From assembly GCA_014379705.1 (NCBI GenBank), contig JACMLI010000230.1, forward strand, positions 1 to 10,609: 10,609 nt of DNA, in the 5' to 3' direction. The notes under the pieces were generated by a model. The model searched no databases and was not told the origin of the DNA. It was given only the letters and a program-made list of their open reading frames with translations. Both the position numbers and the translations under genes were made by a program. This DNA comes from Gemmatimonadaceae bacterium (GTDB lineage: Bacteria > Gemmatimonadota > Gemmatimonadetes > Gemmatimonadales > Gemmatimonadaceae). Positions 1-6,212 of the stretch are shown here, in pieces; the first letter of the stretch is position 1; each line of letters starts with the position of its first letter.

Positions 1-388
1 ACGCTGCGCCAGGGGGCGCTCGCACTCCACCAGAGCGTGAGCCGAACGCGCGCCTCCACCGGCGTCCCGGCGCCGAAGTCCCGGCGCTCGAGCGCCTCTT
101 GCATCTGATCGTTTGTCGCACCGTCGGATTCGAGCAGGGCTCCCCACCGCCCCGTTGTGCCTCCGAGAAGTACGGCTCCCACATCTCCCCTGTGTCCAGG
201 GTCTCGGCCATCTCCCTCGTGTAGCACCGATGGCACCGGCGGCACCAGACGACGCGGGCGCCGCAGCCTGTCGCGCCATCGGTCCACTCGTCCTCCAGGT
301 CCATCGAGATGGATCCGAACGTCGGCGACCGGACGCGCTCGCCGCAATGCGGGCAAGCAATCACATGGTCCGGCCCGGGCGTCGTCAT
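1..388 (-). CDS. Zinc-ribbon protein, 5' part only, apparent frameshift
   Basis: Read from ATG at 388 on the minus strand, the protein begins MTTPGPDHVIACPHCGERV and has two zinc-binding pairs: CPHC at residues 12-15 and a C..C pair in VVWCRRCHRCY near residues 49-55. The EWTDG stretch between them fits small zinc-ribbon proteins that begin with a CPHCG knuckle and carry W(S/T)DG before a second C-x2-C. The start frame stays open to the window edge, but its C-terminal half becomes Arg/Ser/Gly-rich and unprotein-like. From about position 180 downward the -1 frame instead gives convincing protein containing MQEALERR and RVRLTLWWS, like the helical LRxLAWWxxND tail I recall for this family. One missing base, most likely in the C-runs at 142-145 or 150-153, would join the halves. 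Function is unknown. It lies 60 bases downstream of the BIG2 lipoprotein on the same strand. The gene is clear; whether the shift is real or a sequencing error is not. Confidence 0.55.
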   Translation of the reverse strand, partial: MTTPGPDHVIACPHCGERVRSPTFGSISMDLEDEWTDGATGCGARVVWCRRCHRCYTREMAETLDTGEMWEPYFSEAQRGGGEPCSNPTVRQTIRCKRRSSAGTSAPGRRWRRAFGSRSGGVRAPPGAA

Positions 389-448
389 GCGCGTGCCGCC
401 CCCACCCTGCCCCACTCGCGCTGCACGATCAACCCTCCCGGCTCGTCG

Positions 449-1069
449 TCAATAGCATCTCATCCACTCGTAAACTTCTACACGGCCACGACACGGCTCA
501 CAAGGTCCGTTCAGCGTTCCGCCGCCCGCCGGGTGCGAAAATGCGCTGACCGCCGGGGCGAGCAGGGCGACCAGCGCATCTGAAGGCGAGACGAGGCTGA
601 ACGCCTCGCCGCGCGGACTCGGAAGGGGGTACCTGAAGCTTACTTTTTCGGCAGCACCACCCACCGCGAACACGAGACGTTGCGCGCGATCCACGACCCG
701 GACGACGAGGGACTCGCTCACCGAGCCGGACACAGCCGTGATGGTCGCACTCCCGCTCCCCTCGCCCGCCACCACACCGGTGTTCGACACGCGAGCCACC
801 AGGGACTCGCTCGTCGACCACGACACCGCCTGCGCGGCGAGCGGGCTCCCGGCAGACGAGAGGACCACGACCGTCGCTTGCACGGCCTCGCCGACGTCGA
901 GCTCCGTGTCCGCTGCGTTCACGTTGATCGTCGCCGCCTGGGGCGGAGGCTCGGTTCCCTTGCACCCTGACAGGGCCACGAAGGCCGCCAGGCTCAAGTC
1001 CCACCCTCGTCGTCGTATCGTCGCTTGAACAGGTTCCGGCTCCCCCAGCCACTGCGCCCAGCATGCCAC
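449..1069 (-). CDS. BIG2 (Ig-like) domain lipoprotein
   Basis: Predicted outer-surface lipoprotein of about 206 aa. A basic n-region (IRRRG), a short hydrophobic stretch (LSLAAFVALSGC) and a lipobox LSGC put the lipidated cysteine at codon 964-962, residue 36 from the GTG at 1069. One bacterial Ig-like group 2 domain follows at about residues 45-130, with the usual strand pattern: INVNAADTELDVGEAVQATV, VSWSTSESLVARVSNTGVV, SGSATITAVSGSVS. BIG2 domains are adhesive or scaffold folds on exported proteins. The last 75 residues match nothing I recognise and end with CEPC and an aromatic-rich tail. The start is the weak point: no ATG lies at a good distance, the ATG at 1096 or GTG at 1069 give an unusually long n-region, and no strong ribosome site is visible. 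It diverges from the peptidase gene, 101 bases away. Coding sense is supported by the domain; start and C-terminus are uncertain. Confidence 0.7.
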   Translation of the reverse strand: MACWAQWLGEPEPVQATIRRRGWDLSLAAFVALSGCKGTEPPPQAATINVNAADTELDVGEAVQATVVVLSSAGSPLAAQAVSWSTSESLVARVSNTGVVAGEGSGSATITAVSGSVSESLVVRVVDRAQRLVFAVGGAAEKVSFRYPLPSPRGEAFSLVSPSDALVALLAPAVSAFSHPAGGGTLNGPCEPCRGRVEVYEWMRCY

Positions 1070-1170
1070 GGGCCCCGCGCAGCGCCAGCACCTCATTGCG
1101 GTCCCACATTGCGGCTCGACAGGGCGTGGCCCCACTGCAAGATTGGCCACGTCTCCGCCCAGAGCTGCCC

Positions 1171-4100
1171 ATGACTCCCAAGGCCCGGTTCCTCCCCGTC
1201 GCCGCGCTCCTTCTCTTTGCCGGCGTCGCGCGCGACAGCGCGGCACAGGCTTCGTACAAGAGCGACCCACCGCGTCGCTCGTTCCTCTTCAAGGATGCAC
1301 GCGGCGAGATCGCCGCGGCGCGCGCCCGGGGAGACACGACCGTCACCCTCGTGGTGGCGTCGATGGCGGGCGCCAACCCGAAGGTCGTGGCCCTGGTCAC
1401 GAAGCTCGGCGGCACCGTGGGCTATCGCGAAGACATGGTGGACTACCTGCGCGTGAGGGTCCCCGTGGACAGCGCCGAGCAGGTCGTGCGCAGCCCGCTC
1501 GTGCACTCGAGCGACGTGTCGATCAGCCGCACGAGCCGCGCCCTGGGCCTTGCCAGCGCGGCGGCCCCCGCAGCTCAACCTTCGTCGGTGCTGCCCTTCG
1601 CCCCCGACACGATCAAGCGTCCGTGGCCGCCGGTGCTGTCGGACGCCCCGCTCGTCGACCGCTACGACCCGGTCAACGACATGGGCGGCGCCGAGTGGCG
1701 CAAGGCGAACCCCACGTTCGACGGTCGCGGCGTGACGATCGCCATGATCGACCAGAGCATGGATGCTTTCCTTCCGGAACTCCAGGTGGCGAAGACCCTG
1801 GCCGGGGCGCCGACCCGCAAGATCGTGGGCTATCGCACCGTCGTCGATATCGACGAAGAGAACGACGGCCAGTGGTTCCGCATGAAGGACATGGTCACCG
1901 CCACCGACGGGAAGATCTCGTGGGGCGGGAAGACGTACACAGCGCCCGCTCCCGGGACGTATCGGATCGACCAACTCGACGAGGCCGTCTTCGACTCGCT
2001 CAATCGGGCCGGCATCGAGAAGGACGTGAACCGCGACGGCAACCCCCCCGGCTCGAGCCGCCTCTTCGGTATCCTGTGGAACGAGGCCACGAACGACGTC
2101 TGGGTCGACACCGACCAGGACATGGACTTCAGTGACGAGAAAGCCTACACCGACTACGCGGTGCGTCCCGAGTTCGGCACGATCGGCAAGGACAAGCCGG
2201 AGACGCCGATCCGCGAGAGCGTGTCCTTCGCGATCCAGACGGACAAGGCGCGGCACCTCTTGTCGCTGAACATCGGCGTCGCGAGCCATGCGTCGCTCGT
2301 CGTCGGCGCCGCGGTCGCCAGCCGCGGCAACGGCGGACGCTTCGATGGCGTGGCTCCAGGGGCGCAGCTCGTCAACATGGCCGAGGGTGGCGCGGCCTAC
2401 GGACAGACCGAAGCGGTGATCGAGGCCGCGAAGATTCCGGCCGTCGACGTGATCTTCACCGAGCAGAGCTCCGTGATCGCCCGGAACTACCTGCTGTTCG
2501 ATGGCCGGCTCGTGCCGACCGTGATCTACGGGCGCGTGATCGAGAAATACGGCAAGTCGATCATCCTGCCGACGCACAACTACGCGGTGCTGGCCGCCAT
2601 CGACGATTACGCCCTCGCGCACGGCGCCATATCCATTGGCGGCCACGAGAGCAAGGCGAACTTCTTCGCCAATCATGGCGTCCGCGTGCAGTACGACGAC
2701 AACCTGCTGATCACGGGCGGGTACGGCCCGATGGGCAACGGGGCGCTCAAGCCGGACATCATCGCCCCCTCGAACTATGTGAGCACGGGCCGCGGCTTCC
2801 TCGAGGGCACCGCGATCCCGGGGCTGATGCAACTCCCGCCGGGGTACAACATCGCGGGCGGCACTTCGACGGCGACGCCGACGACGGCCGGCGCGGTCGC
2901 GCTGCTCATCAGCGCCGCGCGCCAGCAGAACGTGAAGTTCGACCCGTATAGCCTGCGCCAGGCGATCATGACGTCCGGGCGCTGGGTCTCGCACATCGCG
3001 GCCAACAAGCAGGGCAATGGCGTGGTGAACATCGCGGGCGCGTTCGAGGCGCTCAAGGCGATGGACACGGTGAAGGCCCCGATCACGATCACGAGCAAGG
3101 CGAACGTGAAGCATGCGCTGAGCCACCTCCTCGCGACCGCGAACGAGGGCGTCGGGATTTTCGAGCGTGAGGGATGGGCCGTGGGCGACCGCGGCGATCG
3201 CACCGTGACGTTCACACGCACCACAGGCCCCAGGGGCGCCCTGCCCTTCACGATCGGGTGGAACGGGAACGACGGCACGTTCACCTCGGGCACGACGGTG
3301 AGCCTCCCGTTAGGCACGCCGGTGCCGGTGACGGTCGGCGTCGCGCCCACGTCGGGCGGCGTCCACACGGCGATCATGACGCTCGACTACGCCGGCTCAC
3401 CGGGCGTGGAGTACCGGACGCAGGCAACGATCGTCGCCGCGACCGTGCTCAGCGCGTCGAACAGCTTCATGAACGAACAGAAGCTCGACGTGCCTCGCCC
3501 CGGCATGACGCACCTGTACTACCGCGTGCCCGAAGGCGTGTCCACGCTGCGCATCGACATCGATGCGTCCAAGCGGCCGGTGAGCGTTGCCGTGACGCGT
3601 CCCGACACCCGCAACATCACCGGCATGGGCCAGGGCGGCGTGACCAAGACCACGTTCGCGATCCAGGAGCCGGTGGCGGGCGTGTGGGAAGTACGCCTGC
3701 AGGACGTCGATGATACGCGCACCTTCGACTGGCAACAGGCCAAGAAGACCGATGCGGTGCCTAACACGGCGGTCACCATCAAGGTCACCGCGCTCGATGC
3801 GGGCGCGTCCACGTCCACGGCCATCGCAGCGAATGGCGGCATGCCGTCGAGCACCGCGATGGAGGTGGACCTCACGAATCGCATGGGCGCCTTCCCCGGG
3901 GTCGCGCTCTCGATGCCGATGGGTGCCGTGCGCCGTGACGCCGGGCAGCTCGCCGAGTCGGCGCAGCGCGTCTACGACATCGACGTGCCGGCAGGAACGA
4001 CGATGTTCACGGCTCGGCTCCGCGTGACGCCGAATGCATCGGCGGACATCGACCTGTATCTCTTCGACTGCTCCGGCAAGGAGTGCGTCGCCTCTCGCGC

Positions 4101-4455
4101 CGATGGCGACGCGACGGGAGACGAAACCGTGATGGTGCAGAACCCGGCGGCCGGGAAATGGAAGGTCGTGGTCGACGCGTCGCGTGCGGCCACGCCGGCG
4201 ACGTACGCGTACGAGGATGTCGTCTTCAACCCGGCCTATGGCCATGTCGCGGTGACGGATCAACCGGTCGAGCGTGCGGTGGGCGCGACCTGGTCGGCGC
4301 GCGCGCAGGCCTGGGTGGCGTCGATGCCGGCCGGGCGAGACCCCTTCGCGGCGGTGCAGGTTCAGGCGCAGCCCAAGGGCGCGCCGGCGTTCCTTGTGGG
4401 GCTCCGCGAGCTGCAGGCACGGGTGGACCGGGCGTCCGGCAGCGGTACACGTTAG
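1171..4455 (+). CDS. Secreted S8 (subtilisin/TPP II-like) serine peptidase with PPC domain
   Basis: Exported endo- or tripeptidyl-peptidase of 1094 aa. The ATG at 1171 was chosen because a signal peptide (MTPKARFLPVAALLLFAGVA, AxA-type site near residue 25-27) begins exactly there; an ATG at 1063 would only add a non-conserved 36-residue leader. Residues about 40-120 look like an I9-type propeptide. Catalytic residues are Asp194 in TIAMIDQSMD, His373 in GVASHASLVVGA, oxyanion Asn470 in LPTHNYAVLA, and Ser566 in GGTSTATPTTAG; KPDIIAPS precedes the serine as in other subtilases. Asp and His are 179 residues apart, much longer than in subtilisin and similar to tripeptidyl-peptidase II. The insertion holds acidic, calcium-loop-like runs: DVNRDGN at 285-291 and VDTDQDMDFSDE at 312-323. 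After the catalytic domain come an Ig/Fn3-like region (about 650-755), a second beta-sandwich (about 765-885) and a PPC domain (about 900-1020, with DIDLYLFDCSG and NPAAGKWKVVVD). The His box lacks the usual HGTH second histidine. No strong ribosome site is seen. Confidence 0.93.
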   Translation: MTPKARFLPVAALLLFAGVARDSAAQASYKSDPPRRSFLFKDARGEIAAARARGDTTVTLVVASMAGANPKVVALVTKLGGTVGYREDMVDYLRVRVPVDSAEQVVRSPLVHSSDVSISRTSRALGLASAAAPAAQPSSVLPFAPDTIKRPWPPVLSDAPLVDRYDPVNDMGGAEWRKANPTFDGRGVTIAMIDQSMDAFLPELQVAKTLAGAPTRKIVGYRTVVDIDEENDGQWFRMKDMVTATDGKISWGGKTYTAPAPGTYRIDQLDEAVFDSLNRAGIEKDVNRDGNPPGSSRLFGILWNEATNDVWVDTDQDMDFSDEKAYTDYAVRPEFGTIGKDKPETPIRESVSFAIQTDKARHLLSLNIGVASHASLVVGAAVASRGNGGRFDGVAPGAQLVNMAEGGAAYGQTEAVIEAAKIPAVDVIFTEQSSVIARNYLLFDGRLVPTVIYGRVIEKYGKSIILPTHNYAVLAAIDDYALAHGAISIGGHESKANFFANHGVRVQYDDNLLITGGYGPMGNGALKPDIIAPSNYVSTGRGFLEGTAIPGLMQLPPGYNIAGGTSTATPTTAGAVALLISAARQQNVKFDPYSLRQAIMTSGRWVSHIAANKQGNGVVNIAGAFEALKAMDTVKAPITITSKANVKHALSHLLATANEGVGIFEREGWAVGDRGDRTVTFTRTTGPRGALPFTIGWNGNDGTFTSGTTVSLPLGTPVPVTVGVAPTSGGVHTAIMTLDYAGSPGVEYRTQATIVAATVLSASNSFMNEQKLDVPRPGMTHLYYRVPEGVSTLRIDIDASKRPVSVAVTRPDTRNITGMGQGGVTKTTFAIQEPVAGVWEVRLQDVDDTRTFDWQQAKKTDAVPNTAVTIKVTALDAGASTSTAIAANGGMPSSTAMEVDLTNRMGAFPGVALSMPMGAVRRDAGQLAESAQRVYDIDVPAGTTMFTARLRVTPNASADIDLYLFDCSGKECVASRADGDATGDETVMVQNPAAGKWKVVVDASRAATPATYAYEDVVFNPAYGHVAVTDQPVERAVGATWSARAQAWVASMPAGRDPFAAVQVQAQPKGAPAFLVGLRELQARVDRASGSGTR

Positions 4456-4481
4456 GCAGCCGTACGCAGGATGGTGGACCG

Positions 4482-4503
4482 CGGCGGGCTGAGAGGCCCG
4501 CCG
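4482..4503 (+). terminator. GC-rich hairpin after the peptidase gene
   Basis: A perfect 8-base-pair stem, CGGCGGGC (4482-4489) with GCCCGCCG (4496-4503), closes a 6-base loop TGAGAG. It starts 27 bases after the peptidase stop codon and ends 34 bases before the next start codon. There is no T-tract, so it is not a canonical intrinsic terminator. It could pause or attenuate transcription, or protect the 3' end of the peptidase mRNA. Confidence 0.5.
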
Positions 4504-4537
4504 TCGTCCGTTGGGGACCTCATGCGAGGACCGATCG

Positions 4538-4891
4538 ATGCCCTTCAAGAGCAAGGCCCAGCGGCGGAAGTTCGCCGAGCTCCTCGTTACCGGCAAGATC
4601 ACCGACGAGGCGTACGAGCGCTGGAACAAGGAGACGGGACGGAAGGAACTCCCGGAGCGCGTGAATGCCAAGAAGTCGGCGCGCAAGCGTAAGCCGAAGC
4701 GAGCGCGCAAGCGTTCGGCGCCGGTGAAGCGAGCGCGCAAGCGTCCGGCGCCAGTGAAGCGAGCGCGCAAGCGTCCGACGCGGAAGCCCGCGAAGCGTAC
4801 GCCGGTGCAGCGTCGCGGGACGACGCGTGCCCGCAAGACGACCAAACGGGCGAAAACGACGACCCGCCGGACATCACGCGCGAAGCGCTGA
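4538..4891 (+). CDS. Small basic MPFKS/LPERV protein with histone H1-like repeat tail
   Basis: 117 aa, predicted cytoplasmic. The ATG at 4538 has a good ribosome site, GAGGA at 4526-4530, 7 bases upstream; a TTG at 4511 is less likely. Residues 1-45 (MPFKSKAQRRKFAELLV to KELPERV) match a short module that I recall from phage and bacterial hypothetical proteins starting MPFKS-x-AQRR and ending LPERV; no function is established to my knowledge. From residue 46 to the end the protein is almost wholly Lys, Arg, Ala, Pro and Thr, with three near-identical decapeptides KRARKR(S/P)APV encoded by 30-base DNA repeats. Such tails occur in bacterial histone H1-like and nucleoid proteins and should bind nucleic acid electrostatically; that role is inference. 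Hairpins flank it on both sides (4482-4503 and 4863-4902), suggesting a monocistronic unit. It is convergent with the Gly-zipper lipoprotein gene. Confidence 0.85.
   Translation: MPFKSKAQRRKFAELLVTGKITDEAYERWNKETGRKELPERVNAKKSARKRKPKRARKRSAPVKRARKRPAPVKRARKRPTRKPAKRTPVQRRGTTRARKTTKRAKTTTRRTSRAKR
4697..4780 (+). repeat. 30-base tandem repeat inside the basic protein gene
   Basis: Three head-to-tail units start at 4697, 4727 and 4757, each beginning AAGCGAGCGCGCAAGCGT. Units 1 and 2 differ at two bases, and the third diverges after about 21 bases. Each unit encodes KRARKR followed by four residues (SAPV, PAPV, PTRK). A decayed partial unit (GCGCGCAAGCG) sits just upstream, near 4679. Identity at the DNA level, including third codon positions, points to recent duplication or slippage. 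Confidence 0.9.
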
Positions 4892-4902
4892 CATCCGGCG
4901 GG
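4863..4902. terminator. Stem-loop overlapping the stop codon of the basic protein gene
   Basis: Nine-base arms CCCGCCGGA (4863-4871) and TCCGGCGGG (4894-4902) are perfect inverted repeats. The 22-base interior holds a second small hairpin, GCGC-GAA-GCGC (4878-4888). The structure spans the TGA stop at 4889-4891 and lies between convergent genes, so it could serve both strands. No T-tract follows on either strand. Termination is inferred; the inverted repeat is directly visible. Confidence 0.45.
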
Positions 4903-4977
4903 CCACTGCGAGAAACGTCGGTCTGGAACCGGAAGCGAGAAGGCGGAACGAATCCCGCCGATTCCCGGATCCCGGCC

Positions 4978-5619
4978 CTAGTACAGCGTCACGGTGTTCG
5001 ACGTACGCAGGGTCATCTTCGTCCCGGCCGGGAGCACCGCTTCCTGCTCCCCCATGCCTAACGAAATCGCCGTGCCGGCCGCCGCGCCGAGGGCGCCGCC
5101 GACGAGGATCTTCTGCAGGTCACCACCGCTCATGACCGCGCCAAGCACGGCGCCGGCGGCGGCGCCGATGCCCGCCTTCTTGAGCGTCTCGTCGCGCGTA
5201 TCGCCACCACGCGTCTGCAGGTTGGTCGCGGTCACCGTGGCGTTGAACGGATGCTGCGAGCCATTCACCGTGATGCGATCGAAATCGACCTTGATCACCG
5301 CGGCGTCACCGACGCGCTCGGACTGGTCGACGCCCGTCACCTTGCCCATCACCTTGGAACCGGCCGGCACCGCCGTGGCGCCGTTCTGGGCCATGATCGC
5401 GTTCACCACCGTTGCCGTGAACGTGTCACCCACCTTGCTGACCTTCGTGCCGATCTCGCTGTCGAGCGTCACGTCGAGCGAGGTGCCACCGGGGAGCGTG
5501 CGCGCGTCGACCGGCGTTGCGCTGATGTCGACCTCACCCGCGGACTCGACGCGCGTGGTGCGGGCACATCCTACCAGCATCAGGCCAGCGACAAGCGCGG
5601 CCGGGATCGTTCTCTGCAT
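4978..5619 (-). CDS. Gly-zipper lipoprotein
   Basis: 213 aa, predicted lipoprotein. The ATG at 5619 was chosen because GGAGA at 5631-5627 lies 7 bases upstream and a lipoprotein signal starts there: MQRTIPAALVAGLMLVGC, with lipobox LVGC and lipidated Cys18. Residues about 38-140 form a beta-rich region (LPGGTSLDVTLDSEIGTKV, VGDTFTATVVNAI, AVPAGSKVMGKVTGV) of the LPAGTxLxVxL type that resembles VirB10/TrbI-like beta domains in Acidobacteriota and Gemmatimonadota proteins. A glycine-zipper segment with repeated small-x3-small spacing follows at about 155-195 (AGIGAAAGAVLGAVMSGG, GGALGAAAGTAIS). The protein ends with a returning strand, LPAGTKMTLRTSNTVTL. Gly-zipper segments pack helices in membranes. 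Envelope integrity or a structural role is inference. It diverges from padR across a 251-base control region. Confidence 0.88.
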   Translation of the reverse strand: MQRTIPAALVAGLMLVGCARTTRVESAGEVDISATPVDARTLPGGTSLDVTLDSEIGTKVSKVGDTFTATVVNAIMAQNGATAVPAGSKVMGKVTGVDQSERVGDAAVIKVDFDRITVNGSQHPFNATVTATNLQTRGGDTRDETLKKAGIGAAAGAVLGAVMSGGDLQKILVGGALGAAAGTAISLGMGEQEAVLPAGTKMTLRTSNTVTLY

Positions 5620-5630
5620 CTGGGAATCTC

Positions 5631-5667
5631 CATGTATGTATGGTGAACCGTGCGGGGGGCGCGTCAA
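5631..5667 (-). promoter_or_regulatory. Possible promoter of the Gly-zipper lipoprotein gene
   Basis: On the minus strand a TTGACG element (5667-5662) is followed about 19-21 bases later by an AT-rich CATACATACAT run just upstream of the ribosome site. The -35 is good, but no hexamer at the ideal 17-base spacing resembles TATAAT, so the assignment is tentative. Confidence 0.3.
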
Positions 5668-5815
5668 CCGTTCGACGTTCCGTCTCCGATCCGCACATCA
5701 GGCAATGAGCACACTGCGCGGCTATTTCGCGCCTCGCTGGGGGACCATGGCGCGATCTCCCGCTGGGAGGACGGCGGCGCGACGCGGGAAACGTTGGTGC
5801 GCCAGGTCACTTTCC

Positions 5816-5844
5816 TTGACACCCAGCGAGTACGGACGTAGGCT
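5816..5844 (+). promoter_or_regulatory. Sigma-70 type promoter of padR-ADOP
   Basis: A perfect -35, TTGACA at 5816-5821, is followed by exactly 17 bases and TAGGCT at 5839-5844 as the -10 (T, A and the final T conserved). Transcription would begin around 5850-5853, inside the inverted repeat at 5846-5862, giving a leader of only about 20 bases before the GTG start. It is the best promoter match I found in the window. Confidence 0.65.
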
Positions 5845-5845
5845 T

Positions 5846-5862
5846 TCCTAACCGCGTTAGGA
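5846..5862 (+). promoter_or_regulatory. Inverted repeat, probable operator of padR
   Basis: TCCTAACCGCGTTAGGA has perfect 7-base arms around a CGC centre. It lies immediately after the -10 element, across the likely transcription start and into the ribosome site. A repressor bound here would block the promoter, and PadR proteins are dimeric winged-helix repressors that commonly control their own gene. The half-site differs from the ATGT-N8-ACAT pattern known for several PadR proteins, so binding by this PadR is inference. In RNA the arms could also fold and hide the ribosome site. Confidence 0.5.
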
Positions 5863-5863
5863 G
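5859..5863 (+). promoter_or_regulatory. Ribosome binding site deciding the padR start
   Basis: AGGAG at 5859-5863 is only 1 base from the ATG at 5865 but 7 bases from the in-frame GTG at 5871. The spacing favours GTG, giving a protein starting (M)SDKEALLPGT, which is also how related PadR proteins begin. Confidence 0.6.
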
Positions 5864-5870
5864 AATGCCC

Positions 5871-6212
5871 GTGTCGGACAAGGAAGCGCTCCTCCCCGGA
5901 ACGCTCGACCTCCTCATCCTCAAGGCCGTGTCCCTCGGGAAGCTGCACGGGTACGGGGTGCTGCTGCGCATCGAGCAGATCTCCGGCGATGCGCTGCAGA
6001 TCCAGCAAGGCGCGCTGTACCCGGCCCTGTACCGCCTCGAGCACCAGGGACTCATCGCGAGCGACTGGGGGATTTCCGATAACAATCGGCGCGCGAAGTA
6101 CTATCGCCTCACCGTCGCCGGGAAGCGACGCCTCGGCGAAGAAGTGGCCAGCTGGAACCGGATCGCCTCGATCATGGCGCGCTCCCTTGCTGCCAGGCCG
6201 CAGGAAACCTGA
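5871..6212 (+). CDS. PadR family transcriptional regulator
   Basis: 113 aa DNA-binding regulator, cytoplasmic, winged helix-turn-helix of the PadR type. The signature is clear: LLPGTLDLLILKAV at the N-terminus, the HGYGVLLRIEQ helix, the recognition region QGALYPALYRLEHQGLI, and the wing NNRRAKYYRLTVAGKRRL. A short C-terminal dimerisation helix follows (ASWNRIASIMARSLA), typical of the short subfamily found upstream of ADOP permeases. The start is taken as GTG 5871 on ribosome-site spacing; the ATG at 5865 would add only two residues. The stop codon overlaps the permease start in TGATG, so the two genes are translationally coupled and almost certainly one transcript. It probably represses its own promoter through the inverted repeat at 5846-5862. 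The ligand is unknown. Confidence 0.95.
   Translation: MSDKEALLPGTLDLLILKAVSLGKLHGYGVLLRIEQISGDALQIQQGALYPALYRLEHQGLIASDWGISDNNRRAKYYRLTVAGKRRLGEEVASWNRIASIMARSLAARPQET

Noticed and set aside
1093..3126. Long minus-strand open frame of 677 codons opposite the peptidase gene
   Set aside because: Its product is Arg/His/Asp-rich with no recognisable motif, while the plus strand encodes a complete S8 peptidase. It is a shadow frame of a high-GC gene.
3397..4845. Minus-strand open frame of 482 codons over the peptidase end and basic protein gene
   Set aside because: Low-complexity Arg/His/Gly composition; it covers two well-supported plus-strand genes and a hairpin.
4942..4964. Weak hairpins GGCGG/CCGCC and GAATC/GATTC before the lipoprotein stop
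   Set aside because: Stems of only five base pairs that exclude each other and lack a T-tract; the 9-bp stem at 4863-4902 is the better terminator candidate.
5632..5642. ATGTATGTAT as a possible PadR box
   Set aside because: It lacks the ATGT-N8-ACAT inverted arrangement and sits at the ribosome site of the other gene.
5757..5769. CTCCC-GCT-GGGAG hairpin in the divergent region
   Set aside because: A five-base stem with a three-base loop is expected by chance in GC-rich DNA and has no clear position relative to the promoter.
4994..5851. Plus-strand open frame of 285 codons opposite the Gly-zipper lipoprotein
   Set aside because: The minus strand has a lipobox, Gly zipper and ribosome site; the plus-strand product is only its antisense reading.
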